Positions 15,571-20,549 of a stretch of DNA of 20,549 nucleotides are shown here, piece by piece. Positions within the stretch are counted from its first letter, which is position 1. Each line of letters opens with the position of its first letter. The notes beneath the pieces were generated by a model that saw only the letters and a list, made by a program, of their open reading frames with translations, was not told the DNA's origin and made no database searches. Location: contig JAFLEE010000088.1 in assembly GCA_017302015.1 (NCBI GenBank), forward strand, positions 1 to 20,549, written 5' to 3'. The position numbers were made by a program, and so were the translations under genes. This DNA comes from Spirochaetota bacterium. Lineage in GTDB: Bacteria > Spirochaetota > UBA12135 > COTS27 > JAFLEE01.

Positions 15571-15599
15571 ATCGTAGCCAAAAAGGGCCTTTTATGCAA
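15571..15599 (-). promoter_or_regulatory. promoter and candidate operator of the metal importer operon
   Basis: Read on the minus strand: TTGCAT (15599-15594), exactly 17 bp, then TACGAT (15576-15571), 28 nt before the znuA ATG. The spacer contains the perfect 13-bp palindrome AAAAGG-G-CCTTTT (15581-15593), and a second inverted repeat GGCTA-ATCG-TAGCC (15566-15579) spans the -10. Both positions would let a repressor such as Zur or a MntR/Fur relative block RNA polymerase. Neither matches the textbook E. coli Zur box. Confidence 0.6.
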
Positions 15600-15723
15600 A
15601 AAAGCCAAGGGATCTTCGGGGCAGGCGGGGCGATAATTAGCGAACCATCCCCCCGCCACGGTCACCCATGAGCGGGGCCTCTCCATCCCCTAAACCCTTA
15701 AAAAGTTCCTTGCAGGAAACCCC

Positions 15724-18030
15724 ATGATGACACTTCCCGTCGCCCGATTTTACCTACCGATGGCCGCCCTCGTGTGGGCCTTCGGGGCCTCGATGGCGTA
15801 CGGGGCCGAAAATCTCCCCCATATCGGCTACGCGTTCCCCAGCGGGGCGAAACAGGGGAGCAAACTCGTCGTCCTCGTCGGCGGGCAGAATCTGGAGGGC
15901 GTGACGAATATCTTCATCACCGGAGAGAAGGTCTCCGGCCAACTCGTCTCGTTCAATCGCGACCTCGATCCGAAGGGCGTGCGCAGCCTGGAGCGGGCCA
16001 AGGCGGTGATCGAGGGGAAGATGCAGAGCGCCAGCGCCGATGAAAAGCCCGATCTGGAGCGGCGGTTGGCCATCGTGATGCAGCAAATGTCCTACCAGGA
16101 GCCGCCCCCCTCCGACCCCGAGATGATGAAGTACATGATGGGGATGAAGCAGCGCAAGCAGATCAACGCCCAACTCACCGATCTCGCGCGCCTCGAGGTG
16201 GCCGTGGAAGCCGACGCCGCCCCCGGGCGCCGGGAGATCCGCCTGGCCACGATGAAGGGCGTCTCCGAACCGCTCTCCTTCTTCGTGGGCAGGTTCGACG
16301 AGGCGGTCGAGAAGGAACCCAACGATACGACCCGCCAGGCCACGGCCATCGCGTCGCTGCCGGCGGTGCTCAACGGCCAGATTCTCCCGGGGGATATCGA
16401 CCGCTTCCGCCTCAAGGCGCGCAAGGGCCAGAACCTCGTCTTCGCGGTGCAGGCCAGGGACCTCATGCCCTACCTCGCCGATGCGGTGCCCGGCTGGTTC
16501 CAGGCCGCCATCGCCCTCTACGACGAAGCGGGAAAGGAACTCGCCTTCGGCGACCATTTCCGCCAATACCCCGATCCGCTCCTGGCCTATACCCCCCAGG
16601 TCGACGGCGACCTCATCGTGGAGATCCGCGATTCCATCTACCGGGGGCGCGAAGATTTCGTCTACCGCATCACCGTGGGGGAGATCCCCTATGTCACGGG
16701 GATCTTCCCGATCGGCGGACCGCTTAAGGGCAAGACCACGGTGGAACTCTCGGGGTGGAACCTCCCCAGCCCCAAGACCGTGGTCGAGACGAAGAGCCTG
16801 GAAGCCGGCCTCATCTCCATCGCGCCCTTCGGAGCCGCGGCCCATAACCCGGTGAATTTCATGGTCGAAGACCTCCCGGAAATCCGGTCCGCGGGGGAGC
16901 ACCACACGCTCGCGAGCGCCCAGACGGTGGCGTTCCCCGCGGCGATCAACGGCCGCCTCGAGAAGCCCGGCGACGCGGATTACTTCAAGTTCTCGGGCAA
17001 GGCCGGGGACCGGGTGATCGCTGACGTTTGGGCGAGGCGCGTGGGATCCCCCCTCGACTCGGCGCTTCGCGTCTTTGACGGCCACGGTCAGGTGATCCAA
17101 ACCAACGACGACCATACCGACGAGATGGCGGGCCTGGTGACCCACCACGCCGATTCCTATCTGAGTTTCACCCTCCCCGAAACCGGGGAATACACCGTCG
17201 CCCTCCGGGATGCCCAGGGGAAGGGCGGGAAGGAGTACGCCTACCGCCTGCGACTCAGCACGCCGCGGCCCGATTTCCGCCTGCGGGTGACCCCGTCGTG
17301 CGCGAGCATCCCGTCGGGGGGCACGGCGGCCCTCGATGTCCATGTCCAGCGCATCGACGGCTTCGAGGGCGAGATCACCCTGTCCTTGGCGAAGGGCGGT
17401 GGGGGGGCGACCCTCGGCGGGGGCCAGATCAAGACCCTCGAGAAGGTGGTGCCCATCACCCTGACGATCCCCGAACTCTCCCAAGAGAGCCTGCTTCCCC
17501 AAATCGTGGGCACGGCGAAGATCGGCGGGAAGACCGTCCACCATAGCGCCATCGCGGCGGAGGAGATGATGCAGGCCTTCGCCTACCGCCACCTGGTGAG
17601 CGCCCAGGAACTCGTGCTGAAGGTCACCGACAAGCCGAAACTATCCCTCTCCCTCGAGGTGGAAGACGAGGCCAACCTGCCCTTGGCGGTGAATAAAGAG
17701 GTCTCAATCCCGATCCGGGTGCTGGGCATGAAGAAGGGCGCGGGAGGCAAGGGCGCGGAGGCGGTGCAGAAGGCCTTCCAGAAGATCGCCCTGGAATTGG
17801 AATCCCCCATGAAGGGGGTCTCGGTGGTGCGCATGGTCCACGGCAATAACGGCCTGGAACCCGCCGTTATCGTGAAGGTCGACGGCGCCCAGATTCAAAC
17901 CGGGGCGACGGGGAACCTGGTCTTCAACGCCTATTTCATGTCGGAGAAGGCGAAGAACCCCCTCGCCGGGGGTGGGAACCGGGTCTTCCTGTGCACGCTC
18001 CCCGCGGTGAGCTGCCAGGTGGTTCCCTAG
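15724..18030 (+). CDS. secreted PPC-domain protein (Planctomycete-type, Ig-like/TIG segments)
   Basis: A 768-residue exported protein of the kind abundant in Planctomycetota and Verrucomicrobiota, probably extracytoplasmic and involved in binding or folding rather than catalysis. The signal peptide ends near AYG-A (residue 28). Next come a TIG/IPT-like strand region (32-75), a charged helical insert (80-155), a first PPC domain (about 195-317, starting EKEPNDT and containing GDIDRFRL), a second TIG-like segment (322-380), a second PPC domain (about 398-512, with GDADYFKFSGKAGDR and PETGEYTVAL) and Ig-like C-terminal domains. I see no protease or other catalytic motif. The ATG at 15724 has AGGA about 8 nt upstream; a second ATG follows directly. 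Such proteins often sit beside DUF1549/DUF1553 cytochrome-like genes, which are absent here. Confidence 0.8.
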   Translation: MMTLPVARFYLPMAALVWAFGASMAYGAENLPHIGYAFPSGAKQGSKLVVLVGGQNLEGVTNIFITGEKVSGQLVSFNRDLDPKGVRSLERAKAVIEGKMQSASADEKPDLERRLAIVMQQMSYQEPPPSDPEMMKYMMGMKQRKQINAQLTDLARLEVAVEADAAPGRREIRLATMKGVSEPLSFFVGRFDEAVEKEPNDTTRQATAIASLPAVLNGQILPGDIDRFRLKARKGQNLVFAVQARDLMPYLADAVPGWFQAAIALYDEAGKELAFGDHFRQYPDPLLAYTPQVDGDLIVEIRDSIYRGREDFVYRITVGEIPYVTGIFPIGGPLKGKTTVELSGWNLPSPKTVVETKSLEAGLISIAPFGAAAHNPVNFMVEDLPEIRSAGEHHTLASAQTVAFPAAINGRLEKPGDADYFKFSGKAGDRVIADVWARRVGSPLDSALRVFDGHGQVIQTNDDHTDEMAGLVTHHADSYLSFTLPETGEYTVALRDAQGKGGKEYAYRLRLSTPRPDFRLRVTPSCASIPSGGTAALDVHVQRIDGFEGEITLSLAKGGGGATLGGGQIKTLEKVVPITLTIPELSQESLLPQIVGTAKIGGKTVHHSAIAAEEMMQAFAYRHLVSAQELVLKVTDKPKLSLSLEVEDEANLPLAVNKEVSIPIRVLGMKKGAGGKGAEAVQKAFQKIALELESPMKGVSVVRMVHGNNGLEPAVIVKVDGAQIQTGATGNLVFNAYFMSEKAKNPLAGGGNRVFLCTLPAVSCQVVP

Positions 18031-18043
18031 GCGCCATCCACGC

Positions 18044-18049
18044 TATCAT
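18044..18049 (+). promoter_or_regulatory. candidate -10 element (TATCAT) for a leaderless small-protein mRNA
   Basis: TATCAT ends 7 nt before the ATG at 18057, in the 26-nt gap after the PPC gene. Transcription would start at about 18056, one base before the start codon, and no Shine-Dalgarno is present. No clear -35 is seen. Confidence 0.35.
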
Positions 18050-18056
18050 TCGGGCC

Positions 18057-18248
18057 ATGAGCGAGATCCTGACCTTCATCCAACAGCATCCCATCGCGTT
18101 AGTGGCGGTGGCCGTGTGCCTCGTGGCCGCCATCGTGATCTATAAGATCGTGAAGAAACTGCTCAAGATCGCCCTGGTCCTCGCCATCGCCGCGGGGCTG
18201 GTGTTCTTGGTCTGGAAAATGGGGTTCTTTTCGTCTTGGTTCGGGTGA
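18057..18248 (+). CDS. small two-helix membrane protein, unknown function
   Basis: A 63-residue protein with two strongly hydrophobic segments (about residues 13-29 and 36-54) separated by a basic turn, YKIVKKLLK (about 28-36), which would favour a cytoplasmic loop. I recognise no family. The frame is open upstream into the PPC gene, but the ATG at 18057 directly follows the inter-gene gap and gives a compact membrane protein. There is no Shine-Dalgarno, while a TATCAT element lies 7 nt upstream, so the message may be leaderless. The stop codon lies inside a perfect hairpin. Confidence 0.6.
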   Translation: MSEILTFIQQHPIALVAVAVCLVAAIVIYKIVKKLLKIALVLAIAAGLVFLVWKMGFFSSWFG

Positions 18249-18286
18249 CAACACCCGACGCCCGGAAAAACGAAAGGACTTTTTCC
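18241..18286 (+). terminator. tandem hairpins, probable terminator
   Basis: First hairpin: TCGGGTG (18241-18247), ACAA loop, CACCCGA (18252-18258), a perfect 7-bp stem spanning the stop codon. Second: GGAAAAA (18264-18270), 9-nt loop, TTTTTCC (18280-18286), giving a T-rich 3' arm. Together they resemble a terminator, though the T-run is inside a stem rather than directly after the GC-rich hairpin. Confidence 0.5.
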
Positions 18287-18377
18287 ATCGCGCCGCCCAT
18301 GGGGGAAGCGTTCGGGGCAGCCTAAACTTCGTCCATCGAAACGCGGGGCGCCGAGCGGCCGCATTTCCAGGACGACC

Positions 18378-18848
18378 ATGGTTCCCCATCCCTATATCGA
18401 CCGAATCGAGCGGGCCATCCTCACCCATTCAAGGCTTAAAACTGGCCTGCGGAGGGCCGCGCATGGTTGGTTCACCCAGCCCCTCGGACTCGAATCCATC
18501 GAGGCGGAGGAGCAGGCTTTCAGGTCTTGGCTTTCCAATTTGGCGGATGCCTGGGTCGACGGGCAAACGGGCCACTCGGTCATCGTGGTCCATGACGCTT
18601 TCCACCAGGAACTCTCCCGCATCCTCGGCCTCGCCGGGGGCGGGGATACCCGTGCGGCGGCCGAGGCGCTCCTGACCGGCCGCGCCTTCATGGAACTCTC
18701 GTCGGAGTTCCTCTACCAACTCGTGTCATGGCGCCACTACCTCCTCGTCGGCGTTGACGCGGAGGCAAGCGGCGAAGAGCCCGCGGAGGCCCGCGATCGG
18801 TCCAAGCCCGTATCCTTAGCCGGTACGAATTTCGCGGCGGAATTCTGA
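18378..18848 (+). CDS. hypothetical protein, soluble, unknown function
   Basis: A 156-residue protein without signal peptide or membrane segment, probably mostly helical. It is rich in Trp, His and Glu, with a central stretch HSVIVVHDAFHQELSRIL (about 66-83) and an acidic, Pro/Ser-rich tail after residue 128 that looks disordered. I recognise no family. The ATG at 18378 has AGGA 6 nt upstream. Codon use is GC-rich like the main genome, which supports coding. It follows a 129-nt intergenic stretch that holds the tandem hairpins, and precedes an AT-rich ORF by 12 nt, possibly as an operon. Confidence 0.6.
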   Translation: MVPHPYIDRIERAILTHSRLKTGLRRAAHGWFTQPLGLESIEAEEQAFRSWLSNLADAWVDGQTGHSVIVVHDAFHQELSRILGLAGGGDTRAAAEALLTGRAFMELSSEFLYQLVSWRHYLLVGVDAEASGEEPAEARDRSKPVSLAGTNFAAEF

Positions 18849-18860
18849 GCCCGAACTCTC

Positions 18861-19112
18861 ATGTTTGAAGCATCCCGAAGGAAGTCCTCATCGGAAGCTG
18901 CGGAGCTCGCGCATCGATTTGGGTTTCGATCGGAGGCTTCTTACCTGGACTTGTTTGAACTTGTCAAAATCTGGAGCATATTCTGGAGAGGGTGGTCGAA
19001 AGATCTTTTAGATGCCACAAAAATTGCTAACGTCATCGAATTAATTAGAATTCGTCAAATTATGTTGAAATTTTTGCTTTCCGGAGGTATATTTCGCCAT
19101 CTTTTCGAATAG
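18861..19112 (+). CDS. small AT-rich hypothetical ORF, uncertain
   Basis: An 83-residue ORF 12 nt after the preceding gene. The N-terminal half is charged and helical (SEAAELAHRFGFRSEASYL); the C-terminal half is hydrophobic and basic (ELIRIRQIMLKFLLSGGIF). No family is recognised and there is no Shine-Dalgarno before the ATG. Base composition differs sharply from the neighbours: 18961-19080 contains 40 G or C in 120 bases, against 45 in 60 at 18601-18660. The 3' part also carries a good promoter for the next gene. It may be a real acquired gene, a decaying one, or an AT-rich regulatory spacer that happens to be open. Confidence 0.4.
   Translation: MFEASRRKSSSEAAELAHRFGFRSEASYLDLFELVKIWSIFWRGWSKDLLDATKIANVIELIRIRQIMLKFLLSGGIFRHLFE
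19065..19093 (+). promoter_or_regulatory. strong sigma-70-type promoter of the membrane/Ig-like gene
   Basis: TTGAAA (19065-19070), exactly 17 bp, then TATATT (19088-19093), inside the end of the AT-rich ORF. The predicted start is near 19100, leaving a 22-nt leader with AGGTG (19111-19115) 6 nt before the ATG at 19122. Confidence 0.6.
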
Positions 19113-19121
19113 GTGAAAAGC

Positions 19122-20549
19122 ATGGCTCAACCAAAAGGTCTCCCGCCGTTATTAGTCGGCCTTCTGTCTTCTTTGACGGTCATCATTGCATTGGTTTTCA
19201 TTCCCGAATCATCCGCTTGGGTGGTTTCACGCGGGAGTTTGGCCGTGAAGGCGCTCTTCCTCGCTTCGATCATCGCCCAAATCCAAATCCATGGGCGGCG
19301 GGTGAAGGTCGAGTTTTTGCCGGTGTTCGCCGCAGCGTTTTTCGCCGTGGCCCTTTTGTCCTGGTGGGATGCGAAGGCCTTTTCCTCCGTTTGGGTCCGC
19401 CTGAGTTGGGCTGGGGTCATCATCGGCGTGGCGCTGGCGGGCCTCTGGTGGGAGAGACTTTTCATCGCCGCCGCATCCTTGGGGGATCGGCTCAAGGGCA
19501 GACCCGGTGCCGCGGAGGAACTCAAAGAATATTTCCGCCAACGCCTCCTTCCGGGCACGCGGATTGCCTCCAGGGTGTGGGAGTTCCTTCTTGTCGCTTC
19601 ATTTTTGTCCATCGTGGAGTTTGGGTTTGGATCTTCCAGCGAGGGTGACGCTCTGGGGAAAATTGCGATCGCGTGGATCCAATCCATTTCCTTCTCGCTC
19701 GCCCTTTCCATTGTGTTATTGGCATTGGGGTTCGCCCTGCGCCGAATCCTTCGGGGCATGGCGTTCCTTTGGGTCGACGCGCTCCCCTGGTTTTTTCTAG
19801 AATGCGGCCTCCTGGTCCTCCTGTCGTCGGAGGCCGCAGGGCCGATTTCCATCCGGGAGATCTTCGCGCATCGCTGGGATTTCCTCCTCCTGATCGTTTT
19901 ACAGGCCTTCTTTTGGGACAAAATCGTCGTTTTCGCGCATTTTCTTTCGTTCCATCTGCGTTTCCGTCGGGATGATTTTCCGCACTGGCATTCGGCGTAC
20001 CTGAAAACACTCGACCCGGACGCGGCGCAAAGCGAGACGGTTGAAACAAGCGGAGCCCCCTCCCACGGTGCGCTCGATACGTTAGTGAGCCGCATCCGCC
20101 CATTGCTTCGTCGAAGCGGTGCCGAAGCGAGTCGGTGGGCGTTGGCCCGCGCGGCCCAATTGGCCCATGGGGCCTCGACCTACCGAAAGGGGCTCGTGCG
20201 CCTCGGGATCGGCCTCGCCGCCCTGATTCTCCTCGCCCTGGGAAGCTATTTAGCCCTCGGGTGGGTCACCGCGCGGGCTGTTTCCGTCTCCCCGAACGGC
20301 GAAGTGGGGGAACGGGTGCAACTCCGTGTGGCCTTCAACGTGCCGGTGGAGCCCCGCGGGGGCATTCCGGTCTTTCGCATCGAACCGGCGCTCCCGGGGA
20401 CCTTGGAGCAGCCCGACGAAAAAACCCTGCTCTTCATCCCCCAGGAGGCCCTGCCGCCCGCGACCGCGTTCCGCTTCTCGGTGGACGGTCGCGCCCTGAA
20501 AAGCGCCAAGCGCTCCTGGATCTTCAGCGCCCGGGGCGCCATCCACACC
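19122..20549 (+). CDS. polytopic membrane protein with extracytoplasmic Ig-like/MG-like domain (partial, runs off the window)
   Basis: The frame starts at the ATG at 19122 (AGGTG 6 nt upstream) and stays open for all 476 codons to the window edge. Residues 1 to about 290 hold about eight hydrophobic segments, then a charged cytoplasmic-looking region (about 290-365, with SRIRPLLRRSG) and a further helix (about 368-388). After it comes a beta-rich domain beginning VSVSPNGEVGERVQLRVAF and containing EKTLLFIPQEALPPATAFRF, which resembles the first macroglobulin-like (MG1) domain of bacterial alpha-2-macroglobulins and SbsA Ig-like domains. I recognise no family for the membrane part. The first 40 codons are noticeably AT-richer than the rest. 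The protein may be an envelope-anchored protease inhibitor or surface protein; the missing C-terminus decides. Confidence 0.65.
   Translation, partial: MAQPKGLPPLLVGLLSSLTVIIALVFIPESSAWVVSRGSLAVKALFLASIIAQIQIHGRRVKVEFLPVFAAAFFAVALLSWWDAKAFSSVWVRLSWAGVIIGVALAGLWWERLFIAAASLGDRLKGRPGAAEELKEYFRQRLLPGTRIASRVWEFLLVASFLSIVEFGFGSSSEGDALGKIAIAWIQSISFSLALSIVLLALGFALRRILRGMAFLWVDALPWFFLECGLLVLLSSEAAGPISIREIFAHRWDFLLLIVLQAFFWDKIVVFAHFLSFHLRFRRDDFPHWHSAYLKTLDPDAAQSETVETSGAPSHGALDTLVSRIRPLLRRSGAEASRWALARAAQLAHGASTYRKGLVRLGIGLAALILLALGSYLALGWVTARAVSVSPNGEVGERVQLRVAFNVPVEPRGGIPVFRIEPALPGTLEQPDEKTLLFIPQEALPPATAFRFSVDGRALKSAKRSWIFSARGAIHT

Noticed and set aside
15754-17592. 612-codon minus-strand open frame opposite the PPC-domain gene
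   Set aside because: The plus strand carries a signal peptide and PPC motifs throughout. The minus translation is Arg/Gly/Glu/His-rich without recognisable domains.

Overview
This 20.5 kb window is high-GC chromosomal DNA from a diderm (LPS-making) bacterium. The markers are an ADP-heptose:LPS heptosyltransferase, a lipoprotein zinc/manganese-binding protein and an acyltransferase of glycerolipid synthesis. The 768-residue secreted protein with two PPC (bacterial pre-peptidase C-terminal) domains is of a kind common in Planctomycetota, Verrucomicrobiota and allied phyla. A PVC-type or neighbouring phylum is therefore my best guess, with low confidence. I see no rRNA, tRNA, CRISPR array, insertion sequence or prophage gene.

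Layout, left to right. (1) 20-664: PlsC-type acyltransferase, whose 3' end overlaps the convergent UvrD/Rep-type helicase gene (609-2750, minus). Upstream of the helicase on the same strand is a cation diffusion facilitator (2808-3740). (2) 3779-8641, plus strand: an envelope-glycan operon with two GT4 glycosyltransferases and a WaaF-like heptosyltransferase, followed by a membrane diguanylate cyclase with its own -10 element and a 58-residue membrane peptide. (3) 8670-9386 minus: a DTW-domain tRNA-modifying enzyme. It is divergent from 9396-11132 plus, an unusual IspH fused to a UbiA-like membrane domain. (4) 11260-13019: an AT-rich promoter/operator region followed by a DUF2975 membrane protein, a YozG-type Cro/CI regulator and an exported protein of unknown function, all tightly packed. 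(5) 13026-15542 minus: a ZnuA-ZnuC-ZnuB-type metal ABC importer with a good promoter that carries a perfect 13-bp palindrome in its spacer. (6) 15724-18248: the PPC-domain protein and a 63-residue two-helix membrane peptide, closed by tandem hairpins. (7) 18378 to the window edge: unrecognised genes, an AT-rich patch with a strong promoter, and a polytopic membrane protein fused to an extracytoplasmic Ig-like/alpha-2-macroglobulin-like domain that runs off the right edge.

The most interesting points are the IspH-UbiA-like fusion; the recurrent TANNNT -10 elements ending 6-9 nt before start codons that lack a Shine-Dalgarno (four genes), which suggests leaderless transcription; the cis-organised DUF2975/regulator operon and metal-importer promoter; and the truncated membrane/Ig-like fusion with its unknown neighbours.
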